A stretch of DNA of 64,000 bases from an uncultured Clostridium sp. GTDB taxonomy: Bacteria; Bacillota; Clostridia; Christensenellales; CAG-138. The position numbers and the translations under genes were made by a program. Position 1 is the stretch's first letter, and the number at the start of each line of letters is the position of its first letter. Shown piece after piece: positions 51,037-60,800 of the stretch. The notes under the pieces were generated by a model. The model was given only the letters and a program-made list of their open reading frames with translations. It was not told the origin of the DNA and did not search any database. The stretch covers positions 12,500 through 76,499 of the forward strand of contig UQNF01000005.1 of assembly GCA_900542285.1 (NCBI GenBank), written 5' to 3'.

Positions 51037-51276
51037 TTAGGAATGGAAAATCCTTGATCCAGCAATGGGAACATGATAGCAGAATTCGCTTTCATCACCA
51101 TTCTGCGGAGTGACCGAGCATTTATCTAACGATAGGAAAAGAAGAAATCCGCCTCCCAAGTCGTATGTGCAGGTTGAAGCACTGCCAAAGTTAGTGCTTA
51201 CAGTTAACGAACAGTCCCCGGCCGCTTTTACGCCAAAATTCACGAAAGCAATTTCAGGCTTCGAATAATTCTTCAT
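51037..51276 (-). CDS. Candidate RiPP precursor peptide with four Cys
   Basis: A 79-aa peptide with a strong GGAGGTAAC ribosome binding site. The first 20 residues (MKNYSKPEIAFVNFGVKAAG) look like the leaders found with PqqD/radical SAM systems, where a short 'MKKYxKPE' start is common. The rest has Cys at positions 22, 36, 53 and 66, many Ser/Thr/Gly and no obvious folded domain. It is the first gene of a five-gene same-strand run with a membrane protein, a kinase-like protein, a radical SAM/SPASM enzyme and PqqD. The modification and cleavage site are unknown. Confidence 0.75.
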   Translation of the reverse strand: MKNYSKPEIAFVNFGVKAAGDCSLTVSTNFGSASTCTYDLGGGFLLFLSLDKCSVTPQNGDESEFCYHVPIAGSRIFHS

Positions 51277-51305
51277 TGGTTACCTCCAAATAATCGAGTA
51301 AGTAC

Positions 51306-51328
51306 CGGGATGGGTGTTGCCCACCCCA
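51306..51328 (-). terminator. Hairpin after the vWA/dockerin gene
   Basis: On the minus strand GGGGTGGG pairs with CCCATCCC across a short loop (one G-U). No U-tract follows, and no promoter is seen between it and the precursor gene 30 bases on, so read-through may express the RiPP cassette. Confidence 0.5.
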
Positions 51329-51350
51329 TTTTATCAGAGCATGAAACCGC

Positions 51351-54300
51351 TCAGTCAGCTCCAAGCACATGGCGCATCAGGACGAGAGCGTCATACGAGC
51401 TGACGGTTCCGTCGCCGTTAAAGTCAGCCGCCTTGAGCTTCGAGCCCTTGAGCTCTACCAATCCGAGGGCATAACGCATTACGAGAAGAGCATCAAATGT
51501 GTTGACATTACCATCTCCGTTTACATCGCCAATGGTATAGTCGCCATAGAGATAATCGAGATGCTCGACCGCAGCCTCAATGCCCCTGACATCGCAGCAG
51601 GCAACGATGGAATTTTCGTTCTCCTGAAGCAGCGCGTTCGGATCGGCGGAAGAATCGGTAGTGGTTACAAATTTAACGCCGTCATTCGATGTCACCTTGA
51701 TATTGGTAATCGAAATGACACTGCTCGTTCCCTTAGTCGCAGGATTGCTGAACATCAGATCTGAAGATACATAGTACGTCTTTTCGTTAATAGTTGTCGT
51801 TGACCATGAAATATTCTTCAGCTCATAGTACATATCGGCAGTCGTTGATAGATCGTTGACCAGAGTTAATTCGATCCAAGGATCTGTTACATAAGTCGAT
51901 ACATTCTTCTGCGACAGTACCAGCTTTCCGGGATTACCAAATGCAAGCTTTGTACCAATCATGAATCGAGCGTTGCTCGGATCCTTATCGGTCATGAGCC
52001 TGAAATAGACTCCTTGTCCGGGTGTGAGATAGATCTCATTGTTGGGGCTGGGATTCAGGTAATTGAATGAATAGCCTTCTGCAGGAGCAGTTACTTCGCC
52101 CATACCGTCGATAAATATCGCTCCTGTAAAGGTATATGTCGTTCCATTCTGAACACCGCTTCTGCTGAAAACGAAGTCCCTAAAACGCACGAAGTCAGGA
52201 TTTGCTTCACCATCGCTCTTGTATGCAGCTTCTGCCGTCGCATCTCCCTTTGCAGGGTCGTAAATGCGTATCGCATCGAGGTAAACGGTGTAGCTGTCAC
52301 TTCCGGTATGATTAAAGCTACTGTTATAGATTACCTTTATCGTTACGGTGTATTCGCCATAAGCGAGATCGGAAACCTTTATGACGGGTACCTGCCAGAC
52401 ACCCGGCGTGCCCTCAGAGGGTACCGCAGTCCAGATACCGTTATTATATGTATAGCCATAATAAGTATCAACGATCAGGCTCTTTACAAGCCCTCCACTG
52501 CTGTTCTCGACCTGAACGATCATAAGTCCGCTTGTGGAGTCGGTCTTGGAAATAACATCAAAGCCGGTTCCCTTGAAGGTAAAGCTTGCGGAAGGCGGGT
52601 TACTGCTATCTGTATCTGCATTAACCGTTACCTTATGATAGCCGTTCATGCTGAAGGCAAGCTCATCATCGTATATCGGATCATAACCGTAGAGGTTATT
52701 CGCGTCAAGCTGAGGATTGCTGTTATAGCCGGGACGGTCCTGAGCCTGTTCGGGATTCTCATTGTTATCCGGAACAGTCCATTCTTCCGAGTAAGTAACA
52801 AAGCTGTCCTCGTAATAGACGGTGGTTGCCGGAATTATGGTGAGGTTAGCGTAATAGTAGGTATCAACGGTCGCGCCTGTCGAGTCAACATACGGACACC
52901 TAACAGCATATGCAAGCGTCTCAACACCATTCATAAGCACTGGCTTACCATTCTCCGTAGTTTTATTGAGCTGATAGCGAATAGTGCCCCTTGCATTGTC
53001 TGTGACAACTGCTTTTCCATAAGTGCCCTGCTTTTCCGTGCCAAATCCACTGGCAAGTGCAACACCGGTGGTGCTGCCAAGGAGGGTATCCTCCACCTTG
53101 GGCCTGTCGTCCTTAGATGCAACGCCGGCAATTGTCTTATCGTTAATCATGCTGAGAAGGTCATTCTCCAGCACGTTGACCGTAACGGGCAGACCATAGT
53201 CAACAACTATAGTATCGTCTCTTGCTCCAACTCGATAAACCACAGCGAACCAAACAGTAGTGTTGCTGCAATTTGCACCTGTAGCGGTCGTGCTATTGCT
53301 GAAGTTCGATCCGCTATAGCCGGTAACATATGTGGTTGCGGCTTTATCGGCACCTTTGGTAATGCTCCAACTGCCATTGGACATATTGGATCCCACGTTT
53401 ACGCTGTAAGCAGAAGCAGCGTCGTACAGGGTAAGCCCATATGCTTCGGCAAGCTCAGAAGCATTGATGTTGACCGTGGACCCAAACCTGGGTTTCATGT
53501 ACTGAGTGGGATCAACGGCAGCGATCCTGTTGGCAAAGCTGCCCGTCTGGCCGCTTACCAGATTGATGATGGGCTTGCCGCTCTCATCGACATAATAGAA
53601 CGCATATCTTACGACCGCAGAACCCCAGGGGAGCTCGGGAGAAACGGTATCCTTCTCACACTTTGTATCAAGATAGTTGGTATAATGTAGGGTCGCTTCC
53701 GTATTGGTGGGATAGATGCCATCCGCAACGCCTGTCTGGTTATTATCAAGAATGGAATTCTTGAGGTAGACATTGTAGCTCAGTGCGATCTCGTCCTCGG
53801 TAATATCACCTATAATCCAATAGAAGGTATAGGGTGCAAGCTGCTTAGTCTCGGTTGCACCGGACTGCGCCGTGGCGAAGTTATAGCCATAAAAGAATGC
53901 ATTATCAACACTGACTCCATAGCCATATCCCACATTATGATGCATCATAATACGAACCGTTTTATTTTCATAACCAACAAGGTCAATAGTAACCGGAGTA
54001 TATGTTGCATAATTATCAGCCGTCATGACATATGTGTAATACTTCTCGCCGGTTATCCAGCTTTCGCCAACTTTCTCCTGAATGTAGAAGTCAAGTTGAT
54101 CGCCATAAGTGCCATTAGCATTTGAATAGAACACAGCATCGATTATAAAGCTGCCGCCTGCTTTCGGCACAACTATCTCAGGTGTATAGAGCCTCGCATC
54201 TGGGGTGAATACTCCGCTGCTATAGCTTGCAGAACGAATTTCGTAATAATCTGTATTAAACTTCCATCCGGAATCACTCACGCTGCTACTGTTTTCTTGA

Positions 54301-57113
54301 GTCCACCCTTCATTGAACGGATTGGTTGAGAAAGAATAAGACCTCATAGTGTAAGGATACTGCTTATCCGGAACATCCGTTACGATCGTAGTATCCATAA
54401 TAGGGACAGTTATTTCCTTGGCAGAACCGGAGAGATTGTAACGAAAATACTTTGCAACGATAACACCGTTATCTATAATGTTGGTTGTACCCGAGCCGAT
54501 CTGATCTGAGTATGCCTCGCTGCCGTCGGTCTTAAAGGTAACTGTCTCGATAACAACGGGGTCAATACCATCTATACGCTGACCAACATAGCTGTCAATG
54601 TTTTCAGCAGTAAGGGTGATCGAACTGCCGCCGATGGTGAAGGTCTTTCCTACATCGGACTTTCTGACAACCGTATACCTCTTGACCTGGATAGTCTGTT
54701 TATTGGTACCGTGATCTCCGGTCTGAAGCTCAAAGGCTTCGCCCATGGTATCTTCATAATAAGCATATTTTGCCGCGGTCAGAACCTTGCCGACGATGGA
54801 TTCAAATGCTTCTGTAAGATCCGATGCGGAGTCAGCGGAATAGCTGTAACCATCTCCGCTTGAGAGTCGGGAAAGTACCTTTTTCTGGTCATCAACAGTC
54901 AACTCTATCTGAGTATCCTCCGACAAACCAAAGCCTATAGTATACAGCTCTGCTCCGAGGCCATTGACATTAAACATATGGTCATCACCAATAATATGAA
55001 CATTTTCCGTTCCGGCAGTATGGTGATCTGAACTCATATCAACAATTGAATACTCGCTTTTGGAATTACCTTTTATCGCCTCGGCATACCAATGCTTTTG
55101 GTTATTGTTGCCATTCATATACAGAGAATTCGATTCACTGAAAAGAATGCAGGTTCCGCTTCCGGTAATAAAATTCCTCCAGTTTGTATTTGCAGCCTGC
55201 CAGGATGAATAGTTCCAACCGGGATTGTTCCAGTAATCCTTTACAAAGAAATTGAACTGATGCGGAGCGCCGTCCGACATAAAGATCACAACGATATCTC
55301 TTTCATCATGGTTTGCATCATTCTGAGCCTTCTTTGCCTTTGCAAGCAGATAGGCATAGCCAAGGCCGGCATCATAATTGGTGCCTCTATCTGTCTCCAC
55401 TTGAATAGACGAAAAGTCATTTCCGACGAGTGAAGAAACGGGAACAAACGCAGCAGCATTAAAATGGCCTTTACCCTCTGCCTGATCATTCGATGTCCCT
55501 GCATTGGGTCCTGTATAGACATTGCCCGGACAGTAGGATAGATCGCTTGACATCTCAATATCATCAGCAAATCTATTGGTTGCTTCATACGCAAAGCTGC
55601 TGTTTGTATTGGTTGAATGTCCATTGAAATCAGCGATTGCCACATTGACATCGGGAAGTTCCCCGCTGACATTCGGAGTCGAAAGTGTATTTACCAGCTT
55701 AACCAAGGATTCGCGCAGAACCTCAATTCGGGTTTTTCCGGTTGAGCCTACGGTTTGAGTCATTGATGTTGAAGTGTCAACGATAATTACAATGTCTACG
55801 CCCTTGTTTGATGGAACACCCTTTGCAGAAAGCTCGACATTTGCGAGACCAGTATTAAACCAGTCAATACCGCTGGCTGTCTTGTTGACCGATATCGCAC
55901 CGGGCTCAGGATAGTCCGGATAGTCAAGAGAATAGATGTTCAAAGTGTAGTTCGCATAGGTAACCGTTCTGCCGTCAATAGAATTGTATGTTACGGTACA
56001 GCCGGTATACAAGCCAGCATCGCTAAAAGTTTGACCTGCAGGAGGAGTTACCATGCCGAAGGTAACGTCTACGGTTTCGGAAACGGTTTCTCCATCAATA
56101 GTATAGTTAATATACATGGTTGAACCAACGAGAGCGGAGGAATCCGCACCGAGTGCAACGCTGCCGGAAGGGGTTACGGATACGGTAGGCGCAGCGTTAT
56201 CGACAATATAAACCTTTATGCTACCAATACTAACGCCTCCATATGTTACATCAAGCGTATATGTTCCGTTCGTGCCGGGAGTGACGCTGCCGCTAAAGCT
56301 ATAATCCTCTGTAAGTTGAGCGTCGGCATGAGCTTGATCCGCAACATTGCTGACCCAAACATTCAGGTTTGCCCTGATCATTTCTTTGATAGCTACATCG
56401 GTCAGGCTGCTGCTGTTCTGAAGGACATAGGTTGTTTTTCCGGACATGGCCGCATACTCAGTGCTGCTGATGGTCCAGTCCCCGTATTCATAGATATAAG
56501 TATTGTTTGAGCTGACCGAAGTCGCTGCAGCAAAGGAGCTGCCGTTATATACAAGGTAATATCCTTCGGTTGTGTTATATACACAGTTATTACTGTAACT
56601 AAATCTATTCTTGTATCTTTTATGAACAGTAAAACCCGTGCTACTGCCACCCCAGATCAAATAATAGCTTGATAAGCTTGAATGCGTATTATTCAAATAA
56701 CGGTCTGTCGTATATAGCCAAACATTGTTGGCTACAGGCGAGTCATCAATATCTCCCTTATATGTTACGAATTTCTCTCCACCTATATCAGTTACGCCTA
56801 TATCAGTTGATATACTAACAAGCGATTTGCTGCTAGTACTTATTCCCAAGGTTGCGACAGAGTCAGTAACCTGATTGCTTGCAAGAATCTGATACTTCTT
56901 TCCTGCGGTGAAGCTATTCACCAATTTGTATCCGGTAACCGTCTGCGCACCGCTGATCTGAATCCAGCCGTCAGTCGGTATCGCAGGAGATTTGGTTTCC
57001 TCGGCCTTGCCGTAGGGGAGAGCTTCGGCAAGCGCGGCCATGGGCAATACGCCAACGGCCATTATGACACATACGAGGAGTGCCAATAGTTTTTTCATTA
57101 TTGAGTTTTTCAC
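51351..57113 (-). CDS. Giant secreted vWA-domain protein with C-terminal dockerin
   Basis: A 1920-aa exported protein. The GTG at 57113 is the start: AAGGAGG is eight bases upstream, while the next ATG is 23 bases away. A signal peptide ends at MAALAEA. Next come a module like the one repeated in the neighbouring peptidase, beta-rich domains, a von Willebrand A domain with the MIDAS DTSTS near residue 446 and IVVIFMSDGAPHQ, further beta domains, and a C-terminal type I dockerin with two Ca2+ loops (DVNGDGNVNTFDALLVMRY; DFNGDGTVSSYDALVLMRH). The vWA points to adhesion and the dockerin to docking on a cohesin. No sortase signal and no cohesin gene are seen in the window. Confidence 0.85.
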   Translation of the reverse strand: MKNSIMKKLLALLVCVIMAVGVLPMAALAEALPYGKAEETKSPAIPTDGWIQISGAQTVTGYKLVNSFTAGKKYQILASNQVTDSVATLGISTSSKSLVSISTDIGVTDIGGEKFVTYKGDIDDSPVANNVWLYTTDRYLNNTHSSLSSYYLIWGGSSTGFTVHKRYKNRFSYSNNCVYNTTEGYYLVYNGSSFAAATSVSSNNTYIYEYGDWTISSTEYAAMSGKTTYVLQNSSSLTDVAIKEMIRANLNVWVSNVADQAHADAQLTEDYSFSGSVTPGTNGTYTLDVTYGGVSIGSIKVYIVDNAAPTVSVTPSGSVALGADSSALVGSTMYINYTIDGETVSETVDVTFGMVTPPAGQTFSDAGLYTGCTVTYNSIDGRTVTYANYTLNIYSLDYPDYPEPGAISVNKTASGIDWFNTGLANVELSAKGVPSNKGVDIVIIVDTSTSMTQTVGSTGKTRIEVLRESLVKLVNTLSTPNVSGELPDVNVAIADFNGHSTNTNSSFAYEATNRFADDIEMSSDLSYCPGNVYTGPNAGTSNDQAEGKGHFNAAAFVPVSSLVGNDFSSIQVETDRGTNYDAGLGYAYLLAKAKKAQNDANHDERDIVVIFMSDGAPHQFNFFVKDYWNNPGWNYSSWQAANTNWRNFITGSGTCILFSESNSLYMNGNNNQKHWYAEAIKGNSKSEYSIVDMSSDHHTAGTENVHIIGDDHMFNVNGLGAELYTIGFGLSEDTQIELTVDDQKKVLSRLSSGDGYSYSADSASDLTEAFESIVGKVLTAAKYAYYEDTMGEAFELQTGDHGTNKQTIQVKRYTVVRKSDVGKTFTIGGSSITLTAENIDSYVGQRIDGIDPVVIETVTFKTDGSEAYSDQIGSGTTNIIDNGVIVAKYFRYNLSGSAKEITVPIMDTTIVTDVPDKQYPYTMRSYSFSTNPFNEGWTQENSSSVSDSGWKFNTDYYEIRSASYSSGVFTPDARLYTPEIVVPKAGGSFIIDAVFYSNANGTYGDQLDFYIQEKVGESWITGEKYYTYVMTADNYATYTPVTIDLVGYENKTVRIMMHHNVGYGYGVSVDNAFFYGYNFATAQSGATETKQLAPYTFYWIIGDITEDEIALSYNVYLKNSILDNNQTGVADGIYPTNTEATLHYTNYLDTKCEKDTVSPELPWGSAVVRYAFYYVDESGKPIINLVSGQTGSFANRIAAVDPTQYMKPRFGSTVNINASELAEAYGLTLYDAASAYSVNVGSNMSNGSWSITKGADKAATTYVTGYSGSNFSNSTTATGANCSNTTVWFAVVYRVGARDDTIVVDYGLPVTVNVLENDLLSMINDKTIAGVASKDDRPKVEDTLLGSTTGVALASGFGTEKQGTYGKAVVTDNARGTIRYQLNKTTENGKPVLMNGVETLAYAVRCPYVDSTGATVDTYYYANLTIIPATTVYYEDSFVTYSEEWTVPDNNENPEQAQDRPGYNSNPQLDANNLYGYDPIYDDELAFSMNGYHKVTVNADTDSSNPPSASFTFKGTGFDVISKTDSTSGLMIVQVENSSGGLVKSLIVDTYYGYTYNNGIWTAVPSEGTPGVWQVPVIKVSDLAYGEYTVTIKVIYNSSFNHTGSDSYTVYLDAIRIYDPAKGDATAEAAYKSDGEANPDFVRFRDFVFSRSGVQNGTTYTFTGAIFIDGMGEVTAPAEGYSFNYLNPSPNNEIYLTPGQGVYFRLMTDKDPSNARFMIGTKLAFGNPGKLVLSQKNVSTYVTDPWIELTLVNDLSTTADMYYELKNISWSTTTINEKTYYVSSDLMFSNPATKGTSSVISITNIKVTSNDGVKFVTTTDSSADPNALLQENENSIVACCDVRGIEAAVEHLDYLYGDYTIGDVNGDGNVNTFDALLVMRYALGLVELKGSKLKAADFNGDGTVSSYDALVLMRHVLGAD

Positions 57114-57204
57114 ATCAACGTCCTCCTTCAGTCCGTTAAGGTTTGGTTTGATCCCATATATCAATCCAAGAGGGGACGAGCCTCCCGGAGTAAAATGGTT
57201 ATCC

Positions 57205-57243
57205 GCCCGCCGCTAAGCGTCGGGCTTTGCATCCCATGGATGC
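57205..57243 (-). promoter_or_regulatory. Structured leader of the vWA/dockerin gene
   Basis: On the minus strand GCATCC-ATG-GGATGC, then AAA, then GCCCG/CGGGC with an inner CGC/GCG. More hairpins follow to the start codon (a TTGAT/ATCAA stem and a GGGA/TCCC stem). The GCAAAGCC core recalls c-di-GMP-I riboswitches, but the other conserved parts are not found. The leader is about 230 bases. Confidence 0.5.
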
Positions 57244-57351
57244 TTGTTTTCAGCTGATCTTGCCAAAAAGCGAAATTGCGTGCGCCGTCTCTACGTTCAT
57301 GCAAAATACATCACAATTGCATAGTTGCAGGATACCCAGATAGGCTCTTAC

Positions 57352-57380
57352 AGCATAACATACACGCCTGAATTTGTCAA
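57352..57380 (-). promoter_or_regulatory. Promoter of the vWA/dockerin gene
   Basis: On the minus strand TTGACA (57380-57375) and TATGCT (57357-57352) are 17 bases apart, giving a start near 57345. The 320 bases from here to the divergent promoter are A/T-rich and hold nothing else I recognise. Confidence 0.65.
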
Positions 57381-57703
57381 CATAAAAAACGAGAATTTCT
57401 ATAAATTCTGTTCGAAAATAGTATTCGTCAGACAGCGAAGCGCACATTTGTTGTTTTATAGTTAATCAAATGTGAGCAAAAATATACTTATAGTGGTGTT
57501 ATGTTCCGGCTCTGCACGGCGTATCGTCTAAAAAAACATAGATTTGCGTCTCAGCAGATTTGAAGTTTATCTCAGGCATAATATGGGACAGTTTTTTCGG
57601 CAAAATATGCATATATTCGAACTAAACATGACCGATTTTGTCACAAATTCCATAGATATATTAACACTTTCGCCATAATCGATAATATAATATTTTGAAG
57701 ATA

Positions 57704-57732
57704 TTGACATATGCCTGCTTACGATATAAAAT
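57704..57732 (+). promoter_or_regulatory. Promoter of the secreted cysteine peptidase
   Basis: TTGACA (57704-57709) and TAAAAT (57727-57732) are 17 bases apart, near consensus and consistent with strong expression. The start is predicted near 57739. Confidence 0.82.
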
Positions 57733-57743
57733 AAATCATGAAA

Positions 57744-57789
57744 TTGACACATTTGTTTCAACAATGTGTCAATATGCCGCATTTGCGGC
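57744..57789 (+). promoter_or_regulatory. Two 5'-UTR hairpins before the peptidase gene
   Basis: A perfect 10-bp stem TTGACACATT/AATGTGTCAA (57744-57772) begins about five bases from the predicted transcript 5' end, and CCGCA/TGCGG (57778-57789) follows. GGAGG of the gene is free downstream. Such a 5' layout protects mRNAs from decay. Confidence 0.65.
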
Positions 57790-57815
57790 TAATTCTCTCA
57801 TAGGAGGCAATACTA

Positions 57816-60800
57816 ATGAAAACACGCAAAATCATCTCCCTTGTCCTTGCTATGATCCTTGTTTTCGCTCTCGTCCCCGTCGCAACCCTCGCTGAGGGCA
57901 TCGACAGCATGGCGAACGAAGTCAAAGGCATGCGCAAGCTCGACAACGTATGGGCAGAACTTGAAGCAGTCGAAGCCGCTGCTCTCAAGAACAGCACTGC
58001 TGACCGTACCCAGGTCATCAATGCAGTGTACCTTGCTGCACTGAATAACCCCAATGTCGATAAGGACAGCTTCTCCGACTTTACGAAGGATGGTTTCTTC
58101 TTCACCGTTGACGGTATGTACAATGCATACAACTTCAGGCTCCGCAACGAGCTTGACACCAACTGTGATTCCATCCCCGAAAGCGAAAGGACCATATTCG
58201 TTCCCGGCACCAGCAAGGATGCGGGTTCCAAGAACGTTCTTCTCGTAGCTCCCTACTACGGCCACGACTCCAGCTTTACCGATCAGTACAAGAATGAAGC
58301 TCAGTCCATTGCAAACGCTACCGGCGGTAGCTACACTCTTATCCAGTCCACCAATGCAACCGGCCCCGCTATCGCCGCTGCATATCCAGACAAGGGCGTT
58401 ATCATCTACGACAGCCACGGAACCCAGTCAGGTACTTCCTCCTATCTCTGTCTGACCACCAACACCGGCATCACCACAACCGATTACAACAACGGCTGGG
58501 CAGTTAAGAGCGGTACTGCTGCTTTCATTGATGGCCGCTACATTCAGAACCATATCACCTCTTCCCTCGCTAATCCCTTTGTTTGGATGGCTATTTGCGA
58601 AGGCATGAAGAAGGAAGGTAAGGGCACCACCGGTACCGCGCTTCTCGCAGCAGGCTGCGGCGCAGTTTACGGCTATTCCCAGAGCGTTTCCTTCACCGGC
58701 GACTATAAGTACGAAGCATGCTTCTGGACTCAGATGAAGAACGGTGCTACCGTTGCCGAAGCTTTCCAGGCCATGAAGGACACTTATGGCGTGCCCGATC
58801 CCGTTTCCGGAGGCGACGCATACCCCATCGTTATGAGCGATGTCGATGCATTCCCCTCCAACCCTGACTCCGAGCAGACCGTATACTGCACTTGGAAGCT
58901 CTTTGGCAGCACCGATCCCGTTGCGGTTACAAGTATCAGCCTCAGCCCCACTTCCGCTGAAGTAGGCGTTGGCGCTACCACCGCTCTCTCTCTGACCGTC
59001 AACCCCTCTGACGCTTCCGATTACACCGTAGCTTGGAAGACCAGCAATTCCTCCATCGCTACCGTTTCCGGCTCCGGCAATACGGCAACCGTGACCGGCG
59101 TTGCAGAAGGCACCGCTACCATCACCGCTACCGTTACCGATAACGTCGGCAACACCACCTACACCAAGACCGCTACCATCAGCGTAGTTCCCTTCACCGG
59201 ATGGATGAAGGTTGATACTCTCACCTCCGGATGCACCTATATCATCGTTGCTTCCGATTGCTCCTATGCTGTCGGCAACAGCGCAGTGACCAACAGCCAT
59301 TACCTCAACGGCGTTGCCGTTACCGTAAATGACGACAACACTCTCACCCTCGGTTCTTCCGTAAGTGAAAGCGCAATCTCCTGGGTTGCTACCAGCTCCG
59401 GCAGCGGTTGGACATTCTACAACGCTGCAACCGGTAAGTACATGGGTCTTGACTCCAGCGAATACATCTATCCCTCCAGCACCGCTCTTGCCTGGCTGTA
59501 TGATTCCAACTATTATCTCAACAACCAGACCGACAGCGAAGGCTACTACTATCTCTCCTATGACAGCACCAACTCTCGCTACACCACTTCAAAGAACGGT
59601 ACTGCCATCAACTTCTACCAGTATGTAAGCTCCGGAACCGTTTCCACTCCGGAACCCACCGCAACTCCGACTCCGGCACCCACTGCGACTCCGACCGCAG
59701 CTCCTACTGCGACCCCGACCGCAGCTCCTACTGCGACCCCGACTGCAGCTCCCACTGCGACCCCGACTGCAGCTCCTACTGCGACCCCGACTTCAGCTCC
59801 CACTGTCGAACCCACCGCTGAGCCCGTTGCCGACACTTGGGTAAAGGTTGACTCCCTCACCGCAGGCGGTACTTACATCATCATTGACAGCGGCTGCAGC
59901 TATGCAGTTTCCAATAACACCGTTTCCAGCGGCCGTTATCTCGCTCCCGTTGCGGTTACCGTTAACAGCGATGGCACTCTTACCATCGGTTCCTCCGTCG
60001 ACGTTGACTCTATCTCCTGGGTCGTTGGCGGCAGCAGCTCCGGCTGGACATTCAAGAGCGTTGGCAGCGGCCTGTACATGGGTCTTGATTCCAGCGAGTA
60101 CCTCTCCGTAGTTTCCAATGCTCATGAGTGGGTAATCACCTCCGCAGGCTACCTTGACAACCAGACCGACAGCGCAGCCTATTATTACCTCTCCTACAGC
60201 AGCAGCGGCACTTCCAGGTACACCACCTCCAAGTCCAGCACCAGCCTCAACGCGATCAGCTTCTACAAGCTTGTATCCGCCACTGAGCCCGATCCCACTG
60301 CTGAGCCCGATCCCACCGTTGAACCCACTGTAGCTCCCACAGCAGCTCCCGTTGCTCAGGATATGTACGTACCCGTTGATACTATCGACACCAACGGCAC
60401 CTATATGATCGGCTTCGTCGTAGGCGATGAGGTTTATGTAATCATGAACTACAATCCCTCCGGCAGCGGCAACAGCAAATACTACTACAGCTACAGCTAC
60501 AACTACTATGGCTACACCACTAAGGCAGTCATGGACGGTGAGAACATCGTTGGCGTAGAGGGCCGTGTCACCGATCCCGCATACTGCACCTGGACCTTCA
60601 GCTCCACCACCGGCGGCAGGATCAAGAGCACCTACAACAGCAGGTATCTCGTTGCTTACTCCAGCAGCAGCTATTCCGACCTCTATCCTGGCACCAGCAG
60701 CAGCTACAGCAACTGGGTATACTCCGCAACGAATCACACCCTGAGCTACAAGGTAAGCACCTCCATCACCAAGTATGCAACATACAAGGCATCCGCAGGC

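Noticed and set aside
52308..53690. 460-aa open frame on the plus strand inside the vWA/dockerin gene
   Set aside because: No ribosome binding site, no family motif, low-complexity Ile/Cys/Arg composition; it mirrors a clearly real secreted protein on the other strand.
57205..57243. Calling this a c-di-GMP-I riboswitch
   Set aside because: Only the GCAAAGCC core fits; other conserved segments could not be found, so it is reported only as a structured leader.
59677..59796. Repeat array as a possible CRISPR
   Set aside because: Units are contiguous without spacers and in frame with the peptidase linker.
59793..60737. 314-aa open frame on the minus strand (and a 290-aa one at 58428-59300) opposite the peptidase
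   Set aside because: Gly/Val/Ala-rich shadows caused by the strong codon bias of the plus-strand gene; no start signals.
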